From Nautilus pompilius (lineage: Eukaryota; Mollusca; Cephalopoda; Nautilida; Nautilidae), in the NCBI GenBank assembly GCA_018389105.1, contig JACATO010000052.1, positions 2,789,490 to 2,853,489 of the forward strand: a stretch of DNA of 64,000 nt, in the 5' to 3' direction. Each line of letters begins with the position of its first letter. Positions within the stretch are counted from its first letter, which is position 1. The notes under the pieces are model-generated. The model saw only the letters and a program-made list of their open reading frames with translations, ran no database searches and was not told the origin of the DNA. Positions 36,621 through 50,000 of the stretch are shown here, piece after piece. The position numbers and the translations under genes are program-made.

Positions 36621-39324
36621 ACATTTCCTTCACCAATTTCATTGTACCCCAAGCTTCAGATATGCCTAATATGTCAAGTTTACTCAATATCCTTAGTTTA
36701 GGCATAATGAAAAATTGCTTTTTTGAGACATTATCCTCTATATTATCACTAAAAACAGATTTCTCGGGAACCAGATGTTTCTATCCTTCACTTAAAGGTT
36801 TATTATAATTTATAAAACTCATCTTTTCAGATGAAGTATTAGGGGAATTCTTAATTGGGAAACTGAAGAATACCTCATATTATTAGAATTAAAAATATGT
36901 TTACATTGCTTTACTCATGCCTCCTCAAAATCTTCTAGTTTTCCTGATCCCTAGACCAGACAGAAAATGCTTATCTGGAAGATTTTTATCCCAGTAACTT
37001 AAGTGCAATGTTCATTTTTCACGTAGACATCCCTGTGACCGGAAAATCATCCCAATGTTTAAGAAAGCTAACATCTGTATCTTTGCAGAACCTTCTTTAG
37101 ACACAAGACCTATGCTCAATAAAATCTCTAAACACTGGCTAGTATATAGATTACACCAACTTCCTACACAATTTTAGACGAAATTTCTCTTAAGAAAAGC
37201 AATGCGTTGGGTGGGGAAGAAAATAGATTCAAATTAGTGTTCGGTTTACTTATTTAAAAAAAATTTTTTTCCAGAATGAATATCAAAAAGAGTAGCATCG
37301 CGGAAAGCCAACTTACCCCGAGATAGTAGCCACTCCTAGCTCCAGTTTCTACAATGATACGTGTGTGACGGCAGGCATAGTTTGAAATGTAGTAAGTGGT
37401 AACCTGCTCAGTTGGAGCCGGCTGCTGCCTCAGCTTACCAACCCAGCGTATATCAAGGTGAACTCGATATCTAAGACTTCTTTTCTAGCTTAGGCTCTTT
37501 TCTATTTTAAATTTTCCACATCGCGATTTTTAGGGTTTGTAATTGTATCAAACCGAATCCGGCTGTACAGTTAGCCATCATGCATCAAAATGTAAAAAAG
37601 GGAGTTAGAATAAATAGCACAGGGGAGGCTCGTTTGCTTTTTAAAGAGAAAATCTAAACGATGTTTAATTCCTTAAGTAGAGAGTTCAACAGGTGCGATA
37701 ACATACCCTGGGCTGGTAAGATGTCCACGTGAAGCGGTTACGGCGGGCGGTGTTCAGCACCAACGGCAAATAACATAGAAAACACCCTATTCGTGTTCTA
37801 GCGGCCCGGTGGTTTGTCGCCATTTTGGTACCAATTAGTCGCGCACCCGAAGCTAATGGCGGATGATCAGAACCACGTCGGCCGTCTGATTTCGCACTCC
37901 ACCGATGCGCTTCATGCGACTCACAATCCCGGGGCCGCGCAGAAATATCTTAAAGCTGCTCGTGAGCGACATTATATCTTCAGTCTCTGATCTCACGGTT
38001 TTCGGCCAGCTGTCATCACCAGGGATCCCGACGATGAATTCGTCAAGCTTCCCTTCTAGAAACGGCGACATACCCTAAATTATTTCAAAACAAACTCCAC
38101 CGAGAGCGAAGCAAAGGCCAGAAGACACTATGGAATAAAACCCACAAAATTGTAAAGTTAACCCACTATTAATTTTCTTTTCTTTTATTTTTGTTAATGT
38201 CTAAGAAATACGGCTAAAACAACAGAAGTCCGAGATGTTTTCAGTAAGGTTCACCGGACGAACGGACTCAGTGAAGGTCATCTTCACATCGATGTTCACG
38301 AGACTAGGTTTAACAGATATTGTATACGCCGCACCGCTACTATGCAAGGTCGTCACGACTTAAACATTCATGGGGCGGCGTATATTTTTTCACAATATAT
38401 TCTGTAGAATTAAGGACGGCACCACAGGTTCATAAACGGACAACCGGCAATTTAAATAAAATCAGGTTTTTTTTTTAAATTCTCTGTATTCTAGCAGATT
38501 TCAAACGGTGCCTGACTGTTCAGCGAATTAGCGAACAATCAGGCAGGAATATCGTTTGAGGTCTAGTGGCGCCATCTATCCGAGGAACTTTGCAGTCGGC
38601 AGCATTAGTTTGTAATTCTAAAATGCCAACTATCCTCGCCAAGAACAGCGGCTGTTTGTGATCCCAGAGTTAGCAGAAGTCTTAGTTTGTTCTTCTGTCT
38701 GGCTTCTGCGCAGCTGCTTATCTCAGGCGGTTGCATGTAAAGAACTCGGTCAGATTCTCTGAACCGCCTGAAGAACAATCGTATAGCATCATTATTTATC
38801 GCCGTGTGACTAACTGAGCACCTCGAGTGTCTGAGGGACGACACAGCAGATATATGTACTACGTAGAGAAAGTCTGGCTATCCGTGAGAACGGACCGAAG
38901 CGTGATACCGAGATGCCTATTTATGGAACAAGTATAAATGGGCAATTTCGTTCTTTTAACCCCATCTTCCCTTTTCCGCCTGTACGCTGCATAGATTGTA
39001 AAACTAAATCTAGCCTCCATCGTTTTTCTTTTGTTTATGTGTTGGCATTCAGACTTTTATGCTTCTGATATCTCTGGCAGCGGCAATTTAGAATTACCAC
39101 GGCAAGGAGAAACTAGGGACTGTTTTGCTTTGTTTGTGCTGTGCTTGACGAGGTCTTAGCTGGTTCAGATATTGTGCTTGTAATATACTTGGTTGGCTTC
39201 ATCGTTATTGGCTGACACTATCTCTAGACAGGTGCTACAGTGAACAAAGGGTTATATTTAGCACAATTTGGAGTTGCGGTAACAAAAGAAAGAGTATTCA
39301 TCTACATCTACCGTCTTCTGATCT
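36621..39324. other. Non-coding DNA
   Basis: No gene is recognised. The first kilobase is AT-rich and may include very old transposon sequence. GTGGCGCCATCTA occurs at 38566-38578. Confidence 0.4.
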
Positions 39325-39333
39325 TGAGAGAGA

Positions 39334-39381
<48 letters not shown>

Positions 39382-39612
39382 GAGATTAGAGAGAGAGAGA
39401 AGAGAATAGATAGATAGAGAGAGATAGAGAGATGGGAGAAATGGAGAGAGAGATTGAACTCTGCGAGATATGGAGATCTAGCGATAGATATCTTTATAGA
39501 TGCTAGGACGAGGAGATCTCGAGACTCTGGTACTGACAGATGATGCGATATCGAGAGAGAGATGATCAGAGAGAGAGAGGAGCTAGAGAGAGATCTATAG
39601 CGATATATAGAT
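39325..39612. repeat. GA array grading into scrambled GA-like sequence
   Basis: A clean (GA)n occupies 39325-39400. The array then becomes a disordered mix of GATAGA, GAGATC, CGATAT and similar words up to about 39612, including GGTACTGACAGATGATG at about 39529. The transition is unlike the other arrays, which stay clean or have discrete inserts. Confidence 0.9.
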
Positions 39613-42329
39613 CAGCGCTCCTATCTATACATGTCCCGTAGCTATTTTGTCGAGATGGAAACGATAGATGGTTCGCTCGCTCGAAAGACTAGCTATGTAT
39701 CTCTTTCGCCTCGATGTGCGCTCGTTTCTCTCCTCGCTCCGCTCCCCTTCTTTCCTCCTCTCTCGCGGCCTCCACACGACCTAACGCGAATTGGTAAGAA
39801 AAAAAAAGAAAGGAGAGGATTCAAGGAAACTTGTGCTGAGGCTGGAGGTTTTAGTGCCGGTGTCGCTGGAAAGTGCATCTGTTTCCGTATTTTTGGAAAG
39901 TTCTATAACGCCGTGGTTAATAAACAACGGCCAATTTTACTGTTGTCGCGGGTCCAGGTATCATAGACCAATGAAACCGATCAACAATCTGGATCTTTTT
40001 TTTTTTTTTAAAAATAATAATACCGTTGCTTTATCTACCATCCAAGCAGATTTCCATTATTCAAGAATGATAGGTGCTCTCCACATCGGTTGTTATAGAA
40101 TACATGTATTAGATGTTTGCATTATATCACGTTTATTAGCCTTCTGACATGACCTGTAATTGGCACTCTCTACTTTCCGCTGATAGATGGAAAGGGTATT
40201 ACCCTGCCGAACCATTGTAATGGACCCATATCACTAATAGACAGCCATCACAATTACCGAAACACGCTGTTTAAGATACATACCTCGGATTGACCTCAGC
40301 GCTGAGCACGGCACGCTGGAAGCTGAGCCACGGGCGGACGATCACGTTCTTCTGTGTATGCAGAGGCAACTCCATTAAATCGGTTTCGCCTCCAAGAGAT
40401 TGATTAAACGAATCAACAAACAAGCAAACGTGCAAAAGCCTCTATTCTAATCAGTTTAAAAGAAAAAAGAGATTTATAACTTATTTTCTTTTTTGGAAAA
40501 AAAAAAAAAATCCTTAGTCTAGAAATTTCCTGGTATTTTCCCCTAATTGGAAAGTATGGGAGATTTTAAAAGGCCGTGAGTCCGAATCTGAAAGAATTCT
40601 ATAAACTTAAGAATAAATTGATAATTTTTCATTCAGTAGAAGAGCGATTTCGGAATCTTGGAAAGAATCTTGAGAAATGTTGAAAATTAATATTTAATAT
40701 TTTCAAATTAGAACAAATAGCAATTTTTTTTTTAAATCTATTTATTTTAATATTTTAGACGTGTAATTTTATTTGTAACTCTATCCTAACACTCACTTCT
40801 GTGTTTTCGGTGGTAGACTTCTGGATCGCTGAAATTGATGGCGGAAGTCGGAATTGTCTCCCCTCTCTACCATGGCATGCTTCCAGCCCTCTTCATCATT
40901 ACCTAATTAATTCTCTTCCGTGCATAGAAAAACACAGAAAATTTAATTACGCTAAAAGTCTAATTTAATTTTAGAATCAATGTAAAATTAGTCCCGGACC
41001 GTTTATACAGAAATAACGATTTGTTTTAAAGGGCCGGCGGATCTCGCCGCGCGAGAGTTGGTCGGAGTTCACTGTTCCGGGGACAGGCAGAGCTACGACT
41101 GCAGTCGGCCCTTCAGTATTTTGGTCCGATTTCCGTCCGTCTGAAGTCAGTCGGGTGTGCGGGTCTTTGTCCTCCACGTCAATAAACAAGATCGCATCAC
41201 CGCCATCTTTTCCTCCGGCTTATCTCGCTCGCTCAGACTTTCAAATAAATCAAACTGATGGGTTTCCTTTACCAGCGCCATTTTGTTTCTCTCTATGCAA
41301 CCAGCTGCCGAAGCGCCAGAGATCCTGTCTGTGTGTCACGGACACCCCAGCTTCGGGGGTGAGGAAACCCCTTCTACTCGACTGGTATTTCGAGAAATCG
41401 GAAGAAACCATGGATATGCTTTGCATCTTAGGAAAATTTTTGCCGTTTAATTACTTCTTTTAGTATAAGTTTCTGTGTTTAGAAAATGATGTCAGTAAAT
41501 GATTCTGAATACATATTTTATAGATATGAAATTCTAAAACAAAAGTCCACCCAGGTAAAGAAGTATAAATACTGGAAATAGCTAACTGTGCTGTTCTACT
41601 GATAAAAACCAGAGCAACGACAACAAAATTTCAAGTTTGAATAACTACGGCTTTCAGATTCCTGTTTCTAAGTGGTTTTATATGAATAGCGAAAATTAGT
41701 TTTTAAATTAGATTTTCTTCTGCATCATCTCTAGTATTTATTGATTAATGTTACACGAATGAGAACGATTCGTGAAATCACGGCTTTCATAGAGTTAGAT
41801 TTTCTAAGTAGCATTTAATTCTTCTTAAATACACTAAATATTGAAATCACAGCACTGCGGGAATCCACATCCTGCGATCTGGGGACTTCATCTGCATTAT
41901 CCAAGAGAATCTCGAGACTGCACGGAAACGTTATTTATGTAAAACGACAAGATGGCGCTGATTTTCTTTCTATTGTTGATGCTGCTTGTATCTGGAAACA
42001 GGGTATTTTAAAGATGGGAAACTTGATCAATTCTGAAGTAAATGCGACTCTTTTTGATTTCCCTAATCTATTTACTCGGATATAATGGATGTCAGCTGAA
42101 GCCCGGATTCTACTGTTGCAGATGAAAAGATCCTATAATATATATATATTCTCTCCGGAAAGACGCAGGCAATTATTTCCAGACACTGAGAAAGCGACCT
42201 CCCAAGTGCATCGCTGAGAGCTGACGAGATGTCATTACCTTCCTCACACTCGTCGCACTTCAGCAGAATAATCTGAATTTTGTCGTTGTGTACATTGTAT
42301 CTCCAGAAGCAGCATTTGCGGACTCGTAG
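39613..42329. other. Non-coding DNA
   Basis: Frames at 39631-40147 overlap in several registers without a recognisable protein. The region has A/T homopolymers near 40000 and 40500. AGATGGCGC is at 41950-41958. Confidence 0.4.
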
Positions 42330-43119
42330 TGTTCCGGACAACTGAGCCGAACCTGACGAAGACTAACGTTCCGGACAGAGCCGAACCTGACGAAGACTAA
42401 GGTTCCGGACAGAGCCGAACCTGACGAAGACTAACGTTCCGGACAGAGCCGAACCTGACGAAGACTAATGTTCCGGACAACTGAGCCGAACCTAACGAAC
42501 GAAGACTAATGTTCCGGACAGAGCCGAACCTGACGAAGACTAAGGTTCCGGACAGAGCCGAACCTAACGAAGACAAACGTTCCGGACAACAGAGTCGAAC
42601 CTGACGAAGACTAATGTTCCGGACAACTGAGCCGAACCTAACGAACGAAGACTAATGTTCCGGACAGAGCCGAACCTAACGAAGACTAACGTTCCGGACA
42701 ACAGAGTCGAACCTGACGAAGACTAATGTTCCGGACAGAGCCGAACCTGACGAAGACTAACGTTCCGGACAACTGAGCCGAACCTGACGAAGACTAACGT
42801 TCCGGACAGAGCCGAACCTGACGAAGACTAACGTTCCGGACAGAGCCGAACCTGACGAAGACTAACGTTCCGGACAACAGAGCCGAACCTGACGAAGACT
42901 AACGTTCCGGACAACTGAGCCGAACCTGACGAAGACTAACGTTCCGGACAACTGAGCCGAACCTGACGAAGACTAACGTTCCGGACAGAGCCGAACCTGA
43001 CGAAGACTAACGTTCCGGACAGAGCCGAACCTGACGAAGACTAACGTTCCGGACAACAGAGCCGAACCTGACGAAGACTAACGTTCCGGACAACTGAGCC
43101 GAACCTGACGAAGACTAAC
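42330..43119. repeat. 34-37-bp minisatellite, 22 copies, with higher-order structure
   Basis: Twenty-two units each contain TTCCGGACA, GAGCCGAACCTGACGAAGAC and TAACG. Three spacer types follow CCGGACA: none, ACA or ACT. From unit 14 on, the order of types is none, none, ACA, ACT, ACT and then none, none, ACA, ACT, a five-unit higher-order repeat. In the 5' half a block with the AACGAACGAAGAC expansion is duplicated (about 42471 and 42614). Low divergence between copies points to recent expansion. Confidence 0.98.
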
Positions 43120-43570
43120 AAAACAAATGGCGTCCATATTTTTTGTACATACAATAGCTCTCAAAGATACCATTGTAAAGATTCTGCTTTCAAGGAATCT
43201 ACCCGCTATTTTTTCCCCGCTGATGGGGTCCTGACCTTTTTAACCGGCTCTGACTAGTAAACTGGGGGCGCAAACCACAAGATGTGCAGGGGTAGACGCA
43301 GAACTCGCTGCACTTATTTTCTTCTATCTTTGAACCTTTGAACTAATTTTTCTTATGAGAAACCAGGGGTAGAACGGAATTTTAAATGAAGAATTCAGAC
43401 TATTTTACACTAAGCGCGTCTGGTTGCTAGAAATTTTCAAAGAGTTACGTACGTACGTATCCTTCCACAGAAAAAGGACACTGCACATCAAACTCTAAAA
43501 TCTGCAGCGCTAGTGTCATCTGAACGGGCGCCGCACTAATACTTTTCTCCTTGTCCACTCTCTTTCCCAC
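43120..43570. other. Non-coding spacer
   Basis: No gene is recognised between the minisatellite and the CT array. ACGTACGTACGT is present at about 43447. Confidence 0.4.
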
Positions 43571-43606
43571 GCCCTCCTCCTCCTCTCTCTCTCTCTCACT
43601 CGCTCC

Positions 43607-43642
<36 letters not shown>

Positions 43643-43643
43643 G

Positions 43644-43677
<34 letters not shown>

Positions 43678-43678
43678 G
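43571..43678. repeat. CT array
   Basis: (CT)n of about 108 bp, bordered on the right by CGATACTTACATCATCTC, which resembles the TACTGACGTCATC punctuation of the other CT arrays. Confidence 0.97.
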
Positions 43679-46147
43679 ATACTTACATCATCTCGTTTCA
43701 AGTTAATATTTCGATCACGGGAATAAAATTCTGTGCTTTTGCGTATTTACCTGTTCAGATGAAATTTTACATTAAATTCAAACCTTCTAAAACTATTTAT
43801 TAACGGTCACAATTGTAAGCCACCAATGAAATATCTCACATTCCATATATACGTCAAACTGCGTACAGCTGTAGGCATATAATAAAAAAAAACTGTTAGA
43901 AAACGTGAACGTGTAAAGAGGAGTTTAATTCTGAATTTGTGTCGTGCAACAGTTTTTCATCATTATATCCTCCTGTGTTGTATGCTTGAGGAACAATCCT
44001 TTTATTGGTATTCACAATTATTCTTACCCTCCGCGGTGTACCAGCATCACACGTAAGAAGAGCTCATCTTAGTTTACTTTTTCTTGGGCGTATACCTGAA
44101 GGACTCGTGCGTCACATCACTCGATCACGTGCCACACGACTTATTATGGCGGACAGAAGTTATTTATTACAATTTAGCGGAAAGGACTTATAAGGATTCT
44201 CTTTTCTTCGCCTCTCCTTCTTGTTGTTGCTGTCGGACTCTTGTGTTGACTTTCGAGGTCCGAGGATATCGGGACACGTGGGGCAGCAGGTTGCAAGCCA
44301 GTTTACAGGCATCCGATAAATGTGCCAGACCGCCTACCTAAAGGACTCTACTAAAACTCTTCATTTTTATATGTGAGAGAAAACTGGACCCCTAACGAGG
44401 GATGGGGATTCGAACCCGAGCTCTCCACTATGGCAGTCTACCGCTGGAGCACGAGCCCATCTCTCAGGCTGACAGAACACAAACCCGTTATAAGGCAGGC
44501 TCTCCTGAGCGAAGCCGTACGATCGAGCACCGAGTTCAATCTGCTGTTATTCTACCGTCAGAAATAGTTTAACTGGATTCCTATGGCCGCCATTAAAAGG
44601 ACGCTCTTATTAATATCCAGAAAACCAGAGTACAAACAAGTGCGTGCTAAAATTTAACATCAGCCAACACTTATTTGTAAATAACAACAACAACAATAAT
44701 AAAATATGCAAATCTTTGCTCAGTTTCAGCAAGCTTTGATATTTATTGCTCGCCATCTCTCAGATCAGCAGACCGTGATTCTTCCAGAACATCTGCAAGG
44801 TTGTCCTTAATCTGGAAGAAATCTTCATCAAGAATTGTTTACTCTTTTGAGCCCGCATAAAGTCGCCCCTCTCTTTAATTTCATTAAAATACGTTATTTT
44901 AAAAAAAAAACAATAAACAAACAATTAAAGCGATGCTTTCTAAACAAGATACAAATGAAAGGTATCTAGTTTCAGTGGTAATATTTAACGACTGGTCGAC
45001 GAGAAACATTTTTACAAAACCTCAAATATTACTCAAGAACATCAGCTTTGAAAACCATCGCCACTTCTGTCTTTTATCTTCACTACGTTAATAGTCCTGC
45101 AAATGTGGTGAACTCTGAATTATGTAGCAAATTTCCGAAAACCAAAACGACTTTTTAAAATGGATTTTAATTATATTTAACGTAACCCTTGATGCTAAGT
45201 GGTATGAAGGGATGGAGGTATGTGTGTGTGTGTGTGTGTGAAGAGAGAAGAGGGAAAACCGAAATGGGAAAAGAAAGAGAGAAACTGGAGAAAACAGAGG
45301 AAGAGTGGAGAGAGGAGGGAAAGGGGAAAAAATAGAGTATTTTTCACACGTCACTCTAATGAGTCACTATCTCTATCTCTGTTCCTGTCTACGTGTTTGA
45401 ATGTATTTAGTGCCCATTTTTTCCCAGCATTGCCATGGTTACTGACCTTACCAAATTTTCACGCACTTCTTTTAAACAGAAAATTTATTTTACTCGATCG
45501 CTACAATTTTTTTTTCCAAATCCATAGTTTCATTTGAAAACTGACGCTCTTCTTTTTGATAGCAGTGGACTGTTAAGGCCGTAATTCGATTTATGGTGTC
45601 GTTTTCTCCGACTTGCTGATTCATTTTACTCGACATTGAACTCCAAATATCTTTAAAAGTCTACTACCATGAATCATTCCTGAATAACGCCATCACTGCA
45701 ATCTCCAGTAACTTGATTACAACCCTTGTCGCGCTGTTTAGATATAACTTTGAGAAAGAAAGAAAAAGGTATTCAAAGCTAAAATGTGAAATAACGCAAT
45801 TAAAATAGATAGTTTCTTTTCACAAACGGGTCTAACGGTAGTTCTTTTGTGTCACCATGTGCACCGGAGGAGGCTGGACGTGACGGACCAAAATATCAGG
45901 AGGAGATAACTGGAGCACGCAAATCAACATTTGATATAGAAGTACCCGGATAACGATGGTGGTTACCTTCGATTCAGTTTCGGCAGATTTTTGCGCCGCC
46001 CTTAAAATTCCTCTCAAAATACTATCCCGCAAAATGGTCGATTTAATAGAATTTGGTATCCGTTTGTGCTTATTTTATAACTGTTGTTGTTGTTGTTGTT
46101 TTTGTTTTTGCAGTCCTTTTCTACATTTAAAATTATTAATCTCGTTA
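43679..46147. other. Non-coding DNA with a tRNA-like fragment
   Basis: Apart from the tRNA-like segment at 44396-44468 and a GT tract near 45221-45240, nothing is recognised. A GA-rich, non-repetitive purine stretch runs from about 45240 to 45335. Confidence 0.4.
44396..44468 (-). repeat. tRNA-like sequence, probably a SINE head
   Basis: On the minus strand the A-box-like TGCTCCAGCGGTAG starts at 44451 and the perfect B box GGTTCGAATCC starts at 44416. The 35-bp distance is shorter than in a full tRNA. The D stem is not closed and the anticodon arm is shortened, so it is not a functional tRNA gene. The arrangement suits a tRNA-derived SINE or tRNA pseudogene. No polyA or tail repeat was identified. 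Confidence 0.5.
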
Positions 46148-46472
46148 ATCTCTCTCCTCTCTCTCTCTCTCTCTCTCTAGTACTGACGTCATCTCTCTCT
46201 CTCTCTCTGCTCTTCTCTCCATCTCTCCTCCATCGCTCTCATCTCTCGCTCATCTCTCGTCGTCTCTCTCTCTCTCATCTCTCTCTCTCTAGTACTGACG
46301 TCAGCTCTCTCTCTCTCTTCCATCTCTCTCTCTCTCCTCTCCTCTCTCTCTCTCACTCTCTCTCTCTCCATCTCTCTGACTGACGTCATCTCTCTCTCTC
46401 ATCTCTCTCTCTCCTCGCTCTCTCTAGTACTGACGTCATCTCTCTCTCTCTCTCTCTCAGTACTGACGGTCA

Positions 46473-46503
<31 letters not shown>

Positions 46504-46912
46504 TCTCGCTCGCTAGACTGACGTCATCTCTCTCTCTCTCATCTCTTCTCTCTTCTCCTCCTTCTCGACTCTCTCTCTGCTTCCTCTCTCTCTCTCTCTC
46601 TGTCTCTCTGACGTCATCTCTCTCTCTCTCTCTCTCTGTCTCTCTCGTCTCTGTCTCTCTCTCTCTCTCTCCTCTCTGTCTCTCTCTCTCCTCTCTGTCC
46701 TCTCTCTCTCGCTCTCTCTCGCTCTCTCCTCTCCTCTCATACGTACTGACGGTCTCTCTCCTCTCTCTCTCTAGTACTGACGTCATCTCTCTCTCTTCTC
46801 CTCAGTCTGACGCTACGTCATCTCTCTCTCTATCTCTCTCTCTCTAGTACTGACGTTATCCCTCTCTCTCTCTAGTACTGACGTCATCTCTCTCTCTCTC
46901 TCTCTCTCTCAC

Positions 46913-46946
<34 letters not shown>

Positions 46947-47007
46947 CCTCTCTCTCTCTCATCTATCTCTCTCTCTCTCTCTCGCTCTCTCCTTCTCTCT
47001 CTCTCTG

Positions 47008-47047
<40 letters not shown>

Positions 47048-47048
47048 G
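46148..47048. repeat. Large CT array with repeated TACTGACGTCATC
   Basis: About 900 bp of (CT)n is broken at irregular intervals by AGTACTGACGTCATC or shorter forms. Exact TGACGTCA palindromes occur near 46184, 46295, 46381, 46431, 46519, 46609, 46779 and 46880. Variants occur near 46462, 46744, 46805 and 46850 (for example TGACGGTCA, TGACGTTA). The eightfold repetition shows that the palindrome is part of the repeating structure. The poly-Arg/Glu and poly-Ser/Leu frames across the array are not genes. Confidence 0.97.
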
Positions 47049-50000
47049 AGGAAGTCTCATGGATCAGACAAATTTTTCGGGGTTTTTTTTTAAATAGAAT
47101 TTATTTTAAAAACGCGCATAAAAAATCAAAAATGTTCCCTGAATCAATGTACAAGTAAAAGAAGAGAAAGAAAAAAACAACACACGAACAGACGCCGTGG
47201 GATTTGAAGCTTTTTCTGTTTTGTTTTTTTCAAGAGGCAAGAATTCAATTGTCAGCGCCTTTGGGCAAAACAAAATAACATCTTCGCGGTTTCTGTTCCA
47301 ATAAAATCGTTGCGAGCGGTTCACAGGGGGTTAATCCTGTCCGGGAAAATCAATACCAAAAATACGAAATTGCTGTTTAATGTCGTGTGTTTACCTCCGT
47401 GCGACTACTGATCACCAAACTTATTAGAGTTCGGGCCCTTTACTAAACCAAGGTTCGTGTCATATTTACCCTTTCTTACTATCGGAGACAGGGGTTTTGT
47501 TGAAGTCAGACCACGAGGCCGCGATCAGCTAACACTCTTTATCACCAGTACAGTATTCTCTTCCGGACCGTCACGGTCACGATCACGTGGTATACAAGTT
47601 GGTGACGTCACAACATTCACCCTTCCTCGCTGAAGAGCTAAACACTCTCTCTGAAGGTACTGGTAGAGAGCGACTTATATAAATCACACCCCCCCCGCTG
47701 GTAAGTGATTGAGGCTGGAGAAGACGGAAGCGTCACAGTCTGAAATAATGAGCGGGTTGCCGAAGTAAGCGCAGAGTTCATCAGAGCCCTAGCGGTCGTT
47801 TTTCTCCTTGGGGTGTCGTCACGGCCAAGCTAGGGGCGTCTAGCGGGACCTCTCCTTAAGGTACATTGATCGGATTACTCGACAATGGTCCACTTGGAAC
47901 TGGCAGCAAGCATGTTTACCATTATTATTACAGCAATCACACATTACCATAGTAACGGAGCGGTTGACCATCACATAAATATACAGCAGCATTTTTTTTA
48001 AAAAATATTGTTAAAGCGTAAAACTTTAAACTTTAATGATGATAAAACATCTCCACGTGGAATATACATAATACTAAATATGCACGATATGAGATAACTT
48101 GTAAATATTGCAGGTGACTTTGTTGTGTGATAATATGCATGCGGAACTTTACCCACTGAAGCACCGTCTTGGATAAACATCCATGGAGCGCTATCCTTAA
48201 GAAGCCATTACCGACGACGTCTGTAAGAAAAGTATAAACGATAAAGAATTCTAATGTCCAAGTTGTAAAATGTTTTGGAGTTTTCCATTATCCAGTATAT
48301 TTACGAGCAAATGGCACCTTTGCCCGGACGTAAGGATTCGGCCTTACTCAAACTCAATGTGGAGGACGATGATTTAAGCCAGCGCCCGTCCAGGTTTCGA
48401 ATTAATAGTCACAGCACCGCTGTTTATCTGAGCCCAATCAGTTTGGCCACGTCCTGGTCAGCGAGCCGCCCACACACGTGGGCAGCCCGGTCGTCCGTGA
48501 AAGCTAATTCACAAGTTAGCTAGCTGACCGCGGAGAAAACCAAACAGAAAGCGAAAGTAAACGAACAACATCCGCTCGTTGGCGGTACCACTGACGAGTT
48601 CCGGTCTGAAGAGCGCTGGTCGGGAGTGGAACCGCCCTATTGCTGAACTGCCATTCTCCGTGTTCAGCGGTAGCATTTCGCCTTTCGAGTCTTTTAGAGA
48701 CTGTCTAACAGACAATTTCAAAAAAGGTGTCATGAAATCGAAAACAGAAGAGAAACTTGATCGGCACGGATGTCTGGGAGGAGGACATATCCGAAAACAC
48801 GCGCCGGCTGTGGTTTGAGACCCGGAATTCAAGTGCGCCGACTGCTCGTCTTCTTCACACCAGAGCTACGTCCGGATATCAAACAGGCGAGGCGAAAGTC
48901 AGCCTGACATTTTCGTCTAGCACCACAAGCCCGTAAAATAAGTCTGCGTGGGCGTATTCACTTCTTCCTGTTTTCAGGTACCTTCAGTTACATCTGATGT
49001 CGAGATATTGGTACGAGCTGCGTGAAACTGAAATATAAAGAGTCTTCGGGATCTGTGAAAAATGATCTCAGCGTCTGATCACGTGACTGTGCCAAACAGT
49101 CTACCTCTACGCCCGGCTGCAAGGTGTGATATTGTGGTGCAATAATCCCAAAATTCTGTTTTTAGGAGAAGCTATCAACAGGCTAATGCATCTATCAAGC
49201 AGGTTATTCTTTCACTTCACAAATACATCCCAATCAACATATATCCATCCGTTAATTATGATCACGTGACTTCATCTGTTGGGAAATAGCGAGCAGGCGT
49301 TAAAAGGTTTTCCAAGCCCCTTAGGCCATCACGCAGAGGTGATCTGTCGCTTAGGTCACTGACCAGCACCGGTTGCCAAATCATTTTGCTAACACTTCCT
49401 TCTTTTTAAAACTAAAACAACTAAATTTTTTTTTTTTAAAACCACTTATTTTCCCCGTCACATTAAAGACTAATTGTGTTGAACAAGGTGAACAGCTGGA
49501 GTAGCATCTTAATGTTTTCTCCCATCAATTCTATATCGGCGGGAATAGAATCTTCCAGAACAAGACGCCACTGTGGAACGTATTGTACTGTGTATGGCTA
49601 GCTGTAGTTTGGTGGCATCAAGAACGTGAAAGCTGCCGTCCGATTGTAGGGTGTGGCCCACTACTGCACCCCCAGCAGCGCCACGTTAGCCTGTCAAGGG
49701 GGGCTAACCAGGAAAACGAAGACAGCTATGGAGTTCATTCTCCTAAAATAAATTACTTCATTTTATGAAATTTTCAGATTGTATCAAGAAGCATTAATTT
49801 TTTTATTTTTTACAAAAACTGATAAATTAGAAAATGAATTTGCTGAAAATTCTAACTAAAAACGGTTTTATTCTACTTTCTTTGAACACCAAGACGCGTG
49901 AACTGAAGAGATTAATTGAACTGCGGCGAGAAATATTTTAAATTATCTTTCTTTCTACGCAGTAATACAGAAGAACGCCGCTTGGTAAATAGAGACATTT

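Noticed and set aside
44396-44468. Functional tRNA gene
   Set aside because: D stem and anticodon arm cannot be folded, and the A-to-B box distance is too short.
46084-46786. Poly-Ser/Leu and poly-Arg/Glu frames
   Set aside because: They translate (CT)n/(GA)n simple repeat. The same applies to the frames at 29558, 32790-33157, 36197-36808 and 43516.
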